This document shows positions 42,536 to 51,889 of a stretch of DNA of 56,336 nucleotides, one piece after another. Where the stretch lies: contig NZ_LMJF01000011.1 of NCBI RefSeq assembly GCF_001429785.1, positions 2,047 to 58,382 of the forward strand, written 5' to 3'. Each line of letters begins with the position of its first letter. Position 1 is the stretch's first letter. Below the pieces are notes generated by a model, which saw only the letters and a program-made list of their open reading frames with translations, did no database searches and was not told the DNA's origin. Origin of the DNA: Lysobacter sp. Root916 (GTDB lineage: Bacteria; Pseudomonadota; Gammaproteobacteria; Xanthomonadales; Xanthomonadaceae). The translations under genes and the position numbers were made by a program.

Positions 42536-42556
42536 TCCGCGGTAGCCAACGCAACC

Positions 42557-42589
42557 AAAACGGCCCGGGAAACCGGGCCGTTTCGTTTT
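42557..42589. terminator. Bidirectional terminator between rpoH and the convergent lipoprotein gene
   Basis: CGGCCCGG-GAAA-CCGGGCCG is a perfect 8-bp stem with a stable GNRA-type loop, flanked by AAAA on the left and TTTCGTTTT on the right, so it can serve both strands. Confidence 0.9.
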
Positions 42590-42599
42590 GGGCGCCGCC

Positions 42600-44090
42600 T
42601 CAGGGCGTCGCGTTCAAGGCCTGTCCCAGGCGGCGGTACATCGACAGCAACTGCGTGGACGAGCGGACGCCGGCCTGGCCCTGACTGAGGTTGAGGTCGC
42701 GGGTTTCGGCCTGCAGCAGACGGCTCAGATCCGCGACCGGCAGTTCCCCATCCGGATGCCGGTAGACCGCATCGATCAGGATGAAGCGCGGCACCTGCGG
42801 AAAGTCGCGCATCGCCTGTTGCAGCATGGCCCGGAACGCGGCGTCCGGCGTTTGCCCCGGGGCGGGGTGGGCATGTTCGATGCGGCTGCGCGCGAAGGTC
42901 TCGTCGCGGTAGCGTTTCCAGCCCAGTTCGTCCGTCTGCGCCAGGCCGGCTTCGTCGCCGACGCTCTGCTGCAGGAAGGCCAGCACGCGCAGGGCCTCGA
43001 AATCGCCGGTGCTGCTGTAGGCGCGTTCGCGCAGGGTCGCGGCGTGGCGGGCGTGGAACGCCGAGAAGTCGAGTTCGTCCTCCGCGTCCGCGGCCAGACG
43101 CCCGAGCACGATCCGGCCCAGCGCGGAACTCGCCGGATAGGAGTGCGCGCCGACCAGGAGCTGGCAGCGATCGAGGTCGGCGACGCCGAGTTTGCGCTCG
43201 CTGTCGATCAACAGCGGCCACAGGCAGTCCCATTCGGCGCGTTCGCGCTTCTGCGCGGACCACAGGCGCGCCATCAGGTCGTGCAGCGCGTCGCGCGCGG
43301 CCGCGTTCTGTCCGTAGTTCCACCAGTCGCTGCGCCAGTCGAAGGCGCGCGCCAGCGCGCGGTCCAGGGCGACGCGGTCGCCGGCTTCGGCTTTGCGGTA
43401 GTCCTCGTCGTGCAGCGTCAGGTAGTCGGTGCCGCCGAACACGGCGTAGGACATTTTCTCGGCGCCGACATGCGTCTCGCGCACTTTGGAGGTCTGCACC
43501 AGGTCGTAGGCGCCGCGCTCGTCGCCGGTGGCGAGTTGGCAGTAGGCGTACAGGAAGGTCGCCTGCGGCGGCAACGCGCCAACGGTCTTCAGTCGCTTCC
43601 ATAGCGGCAGAGCGCGCGGGCAGTCGTCGTTGCGGGTGTAGTGCAAGGCCAGCTCATAGACGATCAGCGGCTGGTCCGGCAGCAGTTCGTCGGCGCTGCG
43701 ATGCAGTCGCTCCGAAGTCGCCGGCGCCAGCGCCCATAGCCGGTTGGCGACCACGAAGCGGCGTGCGGCGCCGCCTTTTTCGGCATAGGCGACTTCGCTG
43801 GCGATGGCTTCGGCCAGACGGCCGGTGTAGCCCATGTTGCCTTGCTGCTTGTCGCGGGCGTCGGCGGCGTCGCTTTCGACGCGGACCTGCTGCAGGAACT
43901 CCTCGACCGCGTCGGCGCTGGCGGGCGCTGCCTGGGCTTTGGCCGTGTCCGCGAACTGCGCGCGCGCCGCGGCAGCGGGCGCGCTGGGCGCGTCGCCGCA
44001 GGAGCAGGCGGCCAGCGCCAGCAGCAGCGGGGCGAGCGCGCTACCGCGCGGCCGGTCCGCGATGGCATTGGGGTGCGGTGCGTCGCTCAT
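42600..44090 (-). CDS. Putative lipoprotein with TPR-like helical repeats
   Basis: The 496-residue protein has an N-terminal hydrophobic stretch with a lipobox-like ALAACSC (residues about 25-31), then an Ala-rich linker and helical repeats (ADELLPDQPLIVYELALHYT; LKTVGALPPQATFLYAYCQL). No catalytic motif is seen. I do not recognise a named family; a periplasmic or outer-membrane scaffold is likely. It converges with rpoH at a shared terminator. Confidence 0.7.
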   Translation of the reverse strand: MSDAPHPNAIADRPRGSALAPLLLALAACSCGDAPSAPAAAARAQFADTAKAQAAPASADAVEEFLQQVRVESDAADARDKQQGNMGYTGRLAEAIASEVAYAEKGGAARRFVVANRLWALAPATSERLHRSADELLPDQPLIVYELALHYTRNDDCPRALPLWKRLKTVGALPPQATFLYAYCQLATGDERGAYDLVQTSKVRETHVGAEKMSYAVFGGTDYLTLHDEDYRKAEAGDRVALDRALARAFDWRSDWWNYGQNAAARDALHDLMARLWSAQKRERAEWDCLWPLLIDSERKLGVADLDRCQLLVGAHSYPASSALGRIVLGRLAADAEDELDFSAFHARHAATLRERAYSSTGDFEALRVLAFLQQSVGDEAGLAQTDELGWKRYRDETFARSRIEHAHPAPGQTPDAAFRAMLQQAMRDFPQVPRFILIDAVYRHPDGELPVADLSRLLQAETRDLNLSQGQAGVRSSTQLLSMYRRLGQALNATP

Positions 44091-44205
44091 AGCGTCCCTG
44101 CGATGAGAGGAGGCGGGCCTCGGTCCGGGCGATGCTAACGCATCGTCGGCACGCGCGGCCGGCGGCCGCGCGCGTCTGGACCGATCCTCGAATCCGAGTG
44201 CGCGG

Positions 44206-45480
44206 CTAGTCGTCGCGATCGCCGAGGATGATGCGGGCGTGGCGCTGATAGCTCCAATACGCCCAGGCCCAGTTGATCAGCACGATCACGCGGTTGCGGA
44301 AGCCGATCAGGAAGAACACGTGCGCGGCCAGCCAGAACCACCAGGCCAGCAGGCCCGAGAGTTTGAAGCCGTGCACGTCGACCACCGCCGCCATGCGCCC
44401 GATCGTGGCCAGGTTGCCGTAGTCCTTGTAGCGGAATGGTGCGGTCGGCCGGCCTGCGAGGCGGTCGAGGATCGCGCGCGCGACGTATGCGCCCATCTGC
44501 TTGGCCGCGGGCGCGACGCCGGGCACCGGCTTGCCGTCCTGCTGCACGCTGGCCAGGTCGCCGGCGACGAAGATCTCCGGATGGCCGGGCACGCTGAGGT
44601 CGGGCTGCACCTGGACCCGGCCGGCGCGGTCGCGCGGCGCGTCCAGCAGCGCGCCCAGCTTGGACGCGGCCACGCCGGCGGCCCAGATCACCGTGCGCGC
44701 GGGCACGACGGTGTCGCCCAGGGTGTAGCCGTGCTCGTCGATCGCGTTGACCGGCGTGCCGGTGACGACTTCGACGCCGAGTTTCTGCAGCTGCTTGCGC
44801 GCCTTCTCCGACAGTTCCTCGGGGAAGCTGGACAGCACGCGCGGGCCGGCTTCGATCAGACGCACCTTGGCCTGGGCCGGGTCGATGCGGCGGAACTCGC
44901 GGCGCAGGGTCTTGCGCGCGATCTCGGCCAGGGTGCCGGCCAGTTCGACGCCGGTGGGGCCGCCGCCTACCACGGCGAAACTCAGCCAGGCCGCGCGTTC
45001 GGCTTCGTCCTGCGCGGCCTCGGCGCGTTCGAACGCGAGCAGCAGGCGGCGCCGGATGTGCAGGGCGTCGTCCAGGGTCTTCAGGCCGGGCGCGTCCTGC
45101 GCCCAGTCGTCGTGGCCGAAATAAGCATGGGAGGCTCCGCTGGCGAGCAGCAGCATGTCGTAGCCGATGCGGTCGCCGTCGGCGAGTTCGACCTCGCGCG
45201 CGGCCGCATCCAGGCCGACGACCTCGCCCAGCCGCACCTCGACGTTGCGTTGGCCGCGCAGGATGTGGCGCAGCGGCGCGGCGATGTCGGGCGAGGACAG
45301 GCCGGCGGTGGCCACCTGGTACAGCAGCGGCTGGAACAGGTGGTGGTTGCGGCGGTCGATCAGGGTGATGCGCACGTCGGCCGAGGCCAATGCGCGCGTG
45401 GTCCACAGGCCGCCGAAGCCGCCGCCCACGATCACGATATGGGCGACGCGCTTGCCGCCTCCCGGAGGTTCATGGCTCAT
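44206..45480 (-). CDS. ndh: Type II NADH:quinone dehydrogenase
   Basis: The 424-residue flavoprotein has the FAD motif GGGFGG (residues 19-24), FQPLLYQVATAGLSS, the NADH motif VVGGGPTGVELAGTLAE, the second FAD motif EIFVAGDLA and a C-terminal hydrophobic anchor (LSGLLAWWFWLAAHVFFLIGF). It oxidises NADH and reduces quinone without pumping protons. It starts 10 bp after the transaldolase stop, so the two are probably cotranscribed. Confidence 0.92.
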   Translation of the reverse strand: MSHEPPGGGKRVAHIVIVGGGFGGLWTTRALASADVRITLIDRRNHHLFQPLLYQVATAGLSSPDIAAPLRHILRGQRNVEVRLGEVVGLDAAAREVELADGDRIGYDMLLLASGASHAYFGHDDWAQDAPGLKTLDDALHIRRRLLLAFERAEAAQDEAERAAWLSFAVVGGGPTGVELAGTLAEIARKTLRREFRRIDPAQAKVRLIEAGPRVLSSFPEELSEKARKQLQKLGVEVVTGTPVNAIDEHGYTLGDTVVPARTVIWAAGVAASKLGALLDAPRDRAGRVQVQPDLSVPGHPEIFVAGDLASVQQDGKPVPGVAPAAKQMGAYVARAILDRLAGRPTAPFRYKDYGNLATIGRMAAVVDVHGFKLSGLLAWWFWLAAHVFFLIGFRNRVIVLINWAWAYWSYQRHARIILGDRDD

Positions 45481-45490
45481 GCGCGCGTCC

Positions 45491-46444
45491 TCAGTCTTCC
45501 AGACGCTGCCGCAGCAGGTCTTCCAGGGTGTGCTGGTCGGCGGCGAAGCGACGGATGCCGTCGGCGAGCTTGTCGGTGGCCATCGCGTCCTGGTTGTGCA
45601 GCCAGCGGAACTCGGCCTCGCTCATCGGGCGCGGGCCTTCGTAGCGTTCGCCGTCGTCGATGAGGGCGCGCGGCACCTCGCCGTCGCGCTTTTCGAGTTC
45701 GCCCAGCAGGTCCGGCGAGATCGTCAGGCGGTCGCAGCCGGCCAGCGCCAACACCTGGCCGACGTTGCGGAAGCTCGCGCCCATGACCACGGTCTTGTAG
45801 CCCAAGGCCTTGTAGTAGCGCCAGATCTGGGTCACCGACTGCACGCCGGGATCGTCCTGCGGCGTGGCCGGCGGGCTCATGCCGTTGGCCAGATGCCAGT
45901 CGAGGATGCGGCCGACGAAGGGCGAAATCAGATAGACGCCGGCCTCGGCGCAGGCGATGGCCTGGGCGAAGGAGAACAGCAGGGTGAGGTTGCAGTGGAT
46001 GCCTTCGCGTTCGAGCTGCTCGGCGGCGCGGATGCCTTCCCAGGTCGAGGCGATCTTGATCAGCAGGCGGTCGCGGTGGATGCCGGCCTCGGCGTACAGC
46101 TGGACCAGCCGGCGCGCCTTGGCCAGGGTGGCCTCGGTGTCGAAGCTCAGGCGCGCGTCGACTTCGGTGGAGACGCGGCCGGGAATCAGTTTGAGGATCT
46201 CGCCGCCGATGGCCACGGCCAGGCGGTCGCTGGCGTCGGCGATGCGGTCGTCGCTGAATTCGTAGCGGCTGCGGGCGAGCGCGGCGTCGATCAGCGGCGC
46301 GTACGCCGGCAGCGAGGCCGCCTTCAGCAGCAGGGAGGGGTTGGTGGTGGCGTCGAGCGGGCGGAAGCGCGCGATCGCCTCGATGTCGCCGGTGTCGGCG
46401 ACCACCGAGGACAGCGTCCGCAGGTGTTCGAGTTGGCTGGTCAT
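45491..46444 (-). CDS. tal: Transaldolase
   Basis: The 317-residue protein has the class-specific TNPSLL motif ([12 protein letters not shown]), Asp and Glu residues of the active site, and the Schiff-base Lys130 ([12 protein letters not shown]), matching Lys132 of E. coli TalB. Length and motifs are those of the classical TalB type. It links the pentose phosphate pathway and glycolysis. First gene of a two-gene unit with ndh. Confidence 0.95.
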   Translation of the reverse strand: MTSQLEHLRTLSSVVADTGDIEAIARFRPLDATTNPSLLLKAASLPAYAPLIDAALARSRYEFSDDRIADASDRLAVAIGGEILKLIPGRVSTEVDARLSFDTEATLAKARRLVQLYAEAGIHRDRLLIKIASTWEGIRAAEQLEREGIHCNLTLLFSFAQAIACAEAGVYLISPFVGRILDWHLANGMSPPATPQDDPGVQSVTQIWRYYKALGYKTVVMGASFRNVGQVLALAGCDRLTISPDLLGELEKRDGEVPRALIDDGERYEGPRPMSEAEFRWLHNQDAMATDKLADGIRRFAADQHTLEDLLRQRLED

Positions 46445-46595
46445 GGGTGGGTTTCTTTGGTCGTCGGATTCGCCGCCATTCTCGCCTATCGCGGCGGGGC
46501 GGTGATGAAGCCGGCCTATCTTCTGACACGCGCCGCAGGTGCGGTTGCGCTAGGCTGGCGGCAAGGGGCCGGCCGCGGCCTCGGAGACCGATAGC

Positions 46596-47426
46596 ATGGC
46601 CGTCGCCACGGAAGAAAAGCGTATCGCGCTACTGATCGACGCGGACAACGCGCCGGCCGCCAAGATCGATGTGATCCTGGCGGAGGTGGCGCGCTACGGC
46701 GCCGCCAACGTGCGCCGCGCTTATGGCAACTGGAAGAGTTCCAATCTACAGAGTTGGGAAGCGGTATTGCATGAGTACGCGATCCGGCCGATCCAGCAGT
46801 TCGCCTACAGCAAGGGCAAGAACGCCTCGGACATGGCGATGGTGATCGATGCCATGGACCTGCTGTACGCGCGCAATCTGGACGGCTTCGCGATCGTGTC
46901 CAGCGATGCCGATTTCACGCCGCTGGTGATGCGTTTGCTCACCGACGGCGTCAAGGTCTACGGCTTCGGTGAGAAGAAAACGCCCGAGCCTTTCGTCAAC
47001 GCCTGCTCCAAGTTCACCTATGTCGAAGCGCTGGGCCAACCGGCGGGCGCCGACGTGCCGGCGGCCGAGCTTGCGACCACGCCGCTACGCAGCGCCAAGG
47101 AGCTGCGAGGCGACACCAAGCTGCTGCAGATGCTGCGCAGCGCCGTCGATGCGGTCAACGGCGACGACGGCTGGTCGCCGCTGGCGGCGGTCGGACAACA
47201 GATCGGCAACCAGGCCTCGTTCGATTCGCGCAACTACGGCTATCGCAAGCTCAGCGACTTGATCGAGGCCATCGGCTTGTTCGAGGTGCGCCGCGACAAC
47301 AAAATCGTATGGGTCCGCGAGAAGCCCAAGGGCGGCGCGAAGCCGGCCGTCGCCAAGTCGGGCGCAGGAAAACCGAGCGTCGCCAAGGCGGGCGCGAAGT
47401 CCGGCACAGGCAAGGCCGGCGGCTAG
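46596..47426 (+). CDS. NYN-domain RNase-like protein with LOTUS/OST-HTH domain
   Basis: The 276-residue protein has an N-terminal PIN-like NYN domain with acidic residues Asp15/Asp17 (LLIDADNAPAAK), Asp79 and Asp104/Asp106 (VSSDADFTPL), expected to bind metal for RNA cleavage. Residues about 172-240 form a LOTUS/OST-HTH winged helix (LLQMLRSAVDAV; SFDSRNYGYRKLSDLIEAI). A Lys/Ala/Gly-rich basic tail may bind RNA. The LabA/DUF88 plus LOTUS architecture is widespread; the physiological RNA target is unknown. Confidence 0.85.
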   Translation: MAVATEEKRIALLIDADNAPAAKIDVILAEVARYGAANVRRAYGNWKSSNLQSWEAVLHEYAIRPIQQFAYSKGKNASDMAMVIDAMDLLYARNLDGFAIVSSDADFTPLVMRLLTDGVKVYGFGEKKTPEPFVNACSKFTYVEALGQPAGADVPAAELATTPLRSAKELRGDTKLLQMLRSAVDAVNGDDGWSPLAAVGQQIGNQASFDSRNYGYRKLSDLIEAIGLFEVRRDNKIVWVREKPKGGAKPAVAKSGAGKPSVAKAGAKSGTGKAGG

Positions 47427-47494
47427 CGATCGCTTGCGCTACGGATGCGGCGGTCGTACGGCGATCGCTTGGGTTTCGACAGGGGACCGAAATC

Positions 47495-49210
47495 ATGAAT
47501 GTCGCGGCGATCGAGACGGCCGGCACCGCCTTGCCGACACGGTGGCAGGCGGTGGTGTTCGAGTGCAAGGCCTGGGGCCTGCGCGGGCTGCGCTGGTGGC
47601 GCGACGCGTTGGATCGGCAGCGCCCGCGCCGGCACGCGCGCGCCGACGCATTGCGCGCCGCGCCGGTGCTGGCCGAATTCGAAAGCCCGCTGTGGCCGCT
47701 GGACGAGGCCGATCCGCTGCTGGTCGCCGGCAAATTGCAGAACCTGCGCCTGGCGCTGAAGCGGTTGCACGGCGTGGAAGTGGCGGCCGGCGCCACCTTC
47801 GGTTTCTGGAAGCAGGTCGGCCGCGCCACCCGCCGCCGCGGCTATGCGGTCGGCCGCGAACTGCGCGAGGGCTGCGTGATTCCCGCGGTGGGCGGCGGCC
47901 TGTGCCAGCTCAGCAATGCGCTCTACGACGGCGCGGTGCGCGCCGGGCTGGAGATCGTCGAGCGTCATCGTCATTCGCGCGTGCTGCCCGGCTCGCTGGC
48001 CGAGCAGGATCGCGACGCCACCGTGTTCTGGAACTACCTGGACCTGCGCCTGCGCGCGCCGTTCGCCTGGCGGCTGGAGGTGAGCATGGACGCGCAGCGC
48101 TTGCGGCTGCGCATTCGCGGCCATCGCAACGCGAGCGAGCACGGCTGGCCGCTGGCGGTATCGCCGCGGCGTCCGCCCGAAGCCAGCAACGACTGCGGCA
48201 GTTGCGAACAGCACGAATGCCATCGGCACACCGGCCCCAGCGCGGACGGACTGCGTCGGCTGTGGTGGATGGAGGACGCCTGGCCCGAGTTCCGCGCCGC
48301 GCTGAAGGAGCAGCGTGGCGACGGCGACCGCGTGTTCGGTCCGGGCGGCCGTCGCTTTCCGGCTCAGGCGCTGCCGCGGCGCGTGCTGCAATCGCTGGCC
48401 TGGCGCTATGGCCGCTGGCGCGGCCAGGCCCTGCCGCAGGTGCGCCTGGCGCAGTTGCGCGCGCATGCGCGCGATCTGGCGCGGCAGTTGCGGCCCAACG
48501 ATCTGGACCTGGTGCTGCCGCAGAGCCTGCTGCCCTTCCTGTGGCGCGAAGGCGAACTGGCCGGCCGCCGCTACGCGGTGATGATGAGCGCGCTGCCGAT
48601 GCGCACCCTGCAGGCCGAACTCGATCGCGCCTCGCAGCGGCATCCGCAGGTGCTGTCGCTGCGCGATTTCCGCGCCGATCCGGCGCTGATCGAGGCCGAG
48701 TGGAACGGCTTGCTGGCGGCGGAGGCCTGGTGGAGCCCGCATGCGCAGATTCTCGATCTGGCCGGCGCGCGCGCGCAGCCGCTGGCCTGGGCCCTGCCCG
48801 AGCCTTTGCCCGTCGATGCGCGCTTGCCCCGCGGCGGCCGCGCGCGCGTGTTCTTCCCGGCGTCGCCGTTGGCGCGCAAGGGCATCCTTGAATTGTTGGC
48901 CGCGTTGGGCGATCAGGAGGTCGAGATCCTGCTCCCGCCCGGCGATAGCGAGCGCGGTCTGGACCCGGGACGCGCGAGCCTGCGTCGTGTCGCCTCGTAC
49001 CGACAGGGGTTGCTCGAAGCCGATGCGGTCGCGTTGCCCGCCTGGGTCGAACATCAACCGCGCGCCTTGTTGAGCGCGCTGGCCAGCGGCGTGCCGGTGA
49101 TCGCGACCGCGGCCTGCGGCCTGGACCCGCGCATGGGCGGCTGGCGCCAGGTCGACGCCGGCGACGTCGCGGCGCTGCGTGCGGCGGTGCTCGACGCCTT
49201 GCCGCACTGA
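47495..49210 (+). CDS. VanW-domain protein fused to a glycosyltransferase-like C-terminal half
   Basis: The 571-residue protein has a VanW domain in residues about 70-210 (GATFGFWKQVGRATRRRGYAVGRE; GCVIPAVGGGLCQLSNALYD), then a Cys/His cluster (Cys234, Cys237, Cys242, His243, His245 in DCGSCEQHECHRH). The C-terminal half has a Rossmann-like ending (RVFFPASPLARKGILELLAALG; PRALLSALASGVPVIATAACG) like a family 1/4 glycosyltransferase. VanW domains occur in glycopeptide-resistance clusters, but their role is unclear. No van genes are nearby. The cluster could hold iron or zinc. Confidence 0.75.
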   Translation: MNVAAIETAGTALPTRWQAVVFECKAWGLRGLRWWRDALDRQRPRRHARADALRAAPVLAEFESPLWPLDEADPLLVAGKLQNLRLALKRLHGVEVAAGATFGFWKQVGRATRRRGYAVGRELREGCVIPAVGGGLCQLSNALYDGAVRAGLEIVERHRHSRVLPGSLAEQDRDATVFWNYLDLRLRAPFAWRLEVSMDAQRLRLRIRGHRNASEHGWPLAVSPRRPPEASNDCGSCEQHECHRHTGPSADGLRRLWWMEDAWPEFRAALKEQRGDGDRVFGPGGRRFPAQALPRRVLQSLAWRYGRWRGQALPQVRLAQLRAHARDLARQLRPNDLDLVLPQSLLPFLWREGELAGRRYAVMMSALPMRTLQAELDRASQRHPQVLSLRDFRADPALIEAEWNGLLAAEAWWSPHAQILDLAGARAQPLAWALPEPLPVDARLPRGGRARVFFPASPLARKGILELLAALGDQEVEILLPPGDSERGLDPGRASLRRVASYRQGLLEADAVALPAWVEHQPRALLSALASGVPVIATAACGLDPRMGGWRQVDAGDVAALRAAVLDALPH

Positions 49211-49327
49211 AGCGCGGCCCGTGCCGCGCGCATGCGCCGCGGTACGGCGGCGCGGCCCGATCCTCCGCGCGCGCGCGCGGGCGCTACACTGACACGGTCG
49301 TTACGCCCGCTCGCGCGAGACCAGAGC

Positions 49328-50011
49328 ATGGAACCGCAGCCCATCGATCTGAGTACGGTGCTGATCGTCGAGGACGAGGCGGGTGCATGCGCGCGCATGC
49401 TCGCCTTGATGCGCGCGCTGGCCGGGCCGCAGGCATGCATCGACACCGCCTCCGACCTGACGCAGGCACGGGCTCACTTGCAGCAGGGGCGCTATGACCT
49501 GGCCTTGGTGGACGTGCATCTGCCCGACGGCAGCGGCATCGATCTGATCGCGTGGATGGGCGCGCATCGGCCGCAGACCGCGGCGGTGATCGTGTCGGCC
49601 TATGCCGAGGAAGAGACCATCCTGGCTGCGGTGCAGGCCGGTGCGATCGGCTACCTGCTCAAGGACCGCGACGACGACGAACTGCGGCTGTCCTTGCGGA
49701 GTCTGCAAAGCGGCGGCGCGCCGATCGATCCCCTGATCGCGCGCAGGATCCTGGCTCTGATGCAGCAGACGCCTGCACGCGCGCTCCCGCAGGCGCCGCA
49801 GGAGCAGGAGTCCGCGGCGCAGTTGTCGGAGCGCGAGCGCGAAATACTGCGCCTGGTCGCGCAGGGCTTCAGCAACCGCGAGATCGCCGAACTCGTGGCC
49901 TTGTCCAAGCTCACCATCGAATGCCACACCAAGAACATCTATCGAAAACTCGCGGTGGGTTCGCGCACGGCGGCGGTGTTCGAGGCGCGCGCGCTGGGAT
50001 TGCTCAACTGA
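49328..50011 (+). CDS. NarL/FixJ-family response regulator
   Basis: The 227-residue protein has a receiver with phospho-acceptor Asp62 (LALVDVHLPDG) and Lys in YLLKDRDDDE, and a LuxR-type HTH (LSEREREILRLVAQGFSNRE; LSKLTIECHTKNIYRKL). The kinase gene starts inside its stop codon. The target is unknown. Confidence 0.88.
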   Translation: MEPQPIDLSTVLIVEDEAGACARMLALMRALAGPQACIDTASDLTQARAHLQQGRYDLALVDVHLPDGSGIDLIAWMGAHRPQTAAVIVSAYAEEETILAAVQAGAIGYLLKDRDDDELRLSLRSLQSGGAPIDPLIARRILALMQQTPARALPQAPQEQESAAQLSEREREILRLVAQGFSNREIAELVALSKLTIECHTKNIYRKLAVGSRTAAVFEARALGLLN

Positions 50012-51870
50012 AGCCGTGGCGCGCCGGCACGGACAGCGCGCGCGCGTGCGCGGGCTGGCTGCTGATCGTATTGGCCCTGGCGCTGGCGCCGCTGTCGACG
50101 CGCGCGGCCGACGAGGCCGGCGTGCGGTTGCTTGATCGCGGCGAGGCGGTGCGTTCGGATTGGAACGCCGCCGCGCCGCCGGCCTCGGGCTGGACGCCGG
50201 TGCGATTGCTGGACTTGTGGCAGCAGCGCTGGCCTGGCCACGACGGCGTGGTCTGGTACCGCCTGCATTGGCAACAGGACGATCCGCGGCGGCCGACCGC
50301 GCTGCTGGCCGACTACATGAGCCTGAGCGGCGCGATCTACGTCAACGGCGAAGCGGTGGCGCGCGATCCGCACCTGGTCGAACCGCTGTCGCGTACCTGG
50401 AACACGCCTCACTACGTGCTGCTGCCGCCTTCGCTGCTGCGCGCCGGCGACAACGTCGTGTGGCTGCGCGTGTCCGGCCTGTCGGCCTACCAACCCGGCG
50501 CCGGGCCGGTGCGGGTCGGCGATCCGCAGACCCTGCAGCAGCGTTATCGCAGCGAGCGTTTCCTGCGTTACGACATCAAGCTAATCAACCTGGCCATGGC
50601 GGTGGTGCTGGGCGGGGTGTTCCTGCTGATGTGGCTGCTGCGGCGCAAGGACAGCGTGTACGGCTGGTTCGCCCTGACCGAACTGACCGGCTCGCTGTAC
50701 GCCTACAACCACATCGCCACCGAGATATGGCCGCTGCCCGGCACCGATGCCTGGCAGGCCTTCAACGCCGCGTTCTACGTGGCCGCCGGCGCCTGCTACG
50801 CGCTGTTCCTGCTGCGCTACTGCGAGCGCCGCCATCCGCGCCTGGAGCGCGTGCTGGCCGCGCTGTCGGCGCTGTCGCTGTTGGTGGCCGCGCTGGCGCC
50901 GACCTGGATGGGCCACCATCGCAACCTGTGGTTCGCGCTGGGCGGCTCGTTCTACTACATCAGCATCGGCTGGTTCCTGATCCAGGCCTGGCGCAGCCGC
51001 CGCCCCGACGCCTTGGTGCTGGCGGCCTGCCTGCTGCTGCCGGTGCTGGTCTCGTTCCGCGATTTCGCGCTGTTCTTCGGCTGGGTGCAGGGCACCACCT
51101 ACTGGCTCAGCCTGACATCGGTACTGACCCTGGTCGGCATCGGCTTCGTGCTGTCCTATCGCTTCGTGAGCGCGATGCGGCGCGTGGAAGGCTTCAACCT
51201 GGAGCTCAAGCGCGAGGTCGATACGGCGACGTCCGAGCTGGCGACCACGCTGTCGCGCCAGCACGCGCTGGAGCTTGCGCACAGCCGCGCCGGCGAGCGC
51301 CTGCAACTGGTGCGCGATCTGCACGACGGGTTTGGCGGCACCCTGGTCGGCGCGATCGCGCAGTTGCAGCAGGCGCCGGACGACATGCCCAAGGCGGCGG
51401 TGATCGCCACCCTCAAGGACCTGCGCGACGACCTGCGCCTGGTGATCGACAGCACCGCGCGCGAACACGCCGATCTGAGCGCGCAACTGGCGCCGCTGCG
51501 GCATCGCCTGGGCCGATTGCTGGAGACGGCCGACATCGACAGCCGCTGGCAGTTGGACGGGCTGGACGGGATCGAGCTGGGCAGCGCGCGCAGCCTGGAC
51601 CTGCTGCGGCTATTGCAGGAAGCGTTGACCAACGTGTTCAAGCACAGCCGCGCGCGACGCGTGGAGGTGCAGCTGCGCCGCGTCGACGACCGCCTGCAGC
51701 TGCGCATCGACGACGACGGCGAAGGCATCGCATCCGCGCCGATGGCCGCCGACGGCGGCGCCGGCGTGGCCAGCATGCGCTTGCGCGCGCAGCGTTTGGG
51801 CGGCGAGCTGCGGATCGAGTCCGGCCCCCACGGCACCGGCCTGCGCTTGGACTTTCCGCTGCCAGCCTGA
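50008..51870 (+). CDS. 7TMR-DISM-type sensor histidine kinase with CTG start
   Basis: The roughly 620-residue protein has a signal peptide (GWLLIVLALALAPLSTRA), a periplasmic sugar-binding-like DISM domain (YRLHWQQDDPR; YVNGEAVARDP), seven membrane helices (about 190-395), a coiled linker, a HisKA_3 domain with His439 (RDLHDGFGGTLVGAI) and a NarX-type HATPase (LLQEALTNVFKHS). No ATG, GTG or TTG suits the signal peptide. CTG at 50008, overlapping the TGA of the response regulator (CTGA), is the best candidate; ATT at 49999 is another. Coupled translation is implied. Confidence 0.8.
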   Translation: MKPWRAGTDSARACAGWLLIVLALALAPLSTRAADEAGVRLLDRGEAVRSDWNAAAPPASGWTPVRLLDLWQQRWPGHDGVVWYRLHWQQDDPRRPTALLADYMSLSGAIYVNGEAVARDPHLVEPLSRTWNTPHYVLLPPSLLRAGDNVVWLRVSGLSAYQPGAGPVRVGDPQTLQQRYRSERFLRYDIKLINLAMAVVLGGVFLLMWLLRRKDSVYGWFALTELTGSLYAYNHIATEIWPLPGTDAWQAFNAAFYVAAGACYALFLLRYCERRHPRLERVLAALSALSLLVAALAPTWMGHHRNLWFALGGSFYYISIGWFLIQAWRSRRPDALVLAACLLLPVLVSFRDFALFFGWVQGTTYWLSLTSVLTLVGIGFVLSYRFVSAMRRVEGFNLELKREVDTATSELATTLSRQHALELAHSRAGERLQLVRDLHDGFGGTLVGAIAQLQQAPDDMPKAAVIATLKDLRDDLRLVIDSTAREHADLSAQLAPLRHRLGRLLETADIDSRWQLDGLDGIELGSARSLDLLRLLQEALTNVFKHSRARRVEVQLRRVDDRLQLRIDDDGEGIASAPMAADGGAGVASMRLRAQRLGGELRIESGPHGTGLRLDFPLPA

Positions 51871-51889
51871 GGCCGACAGCGCGGCCGTC

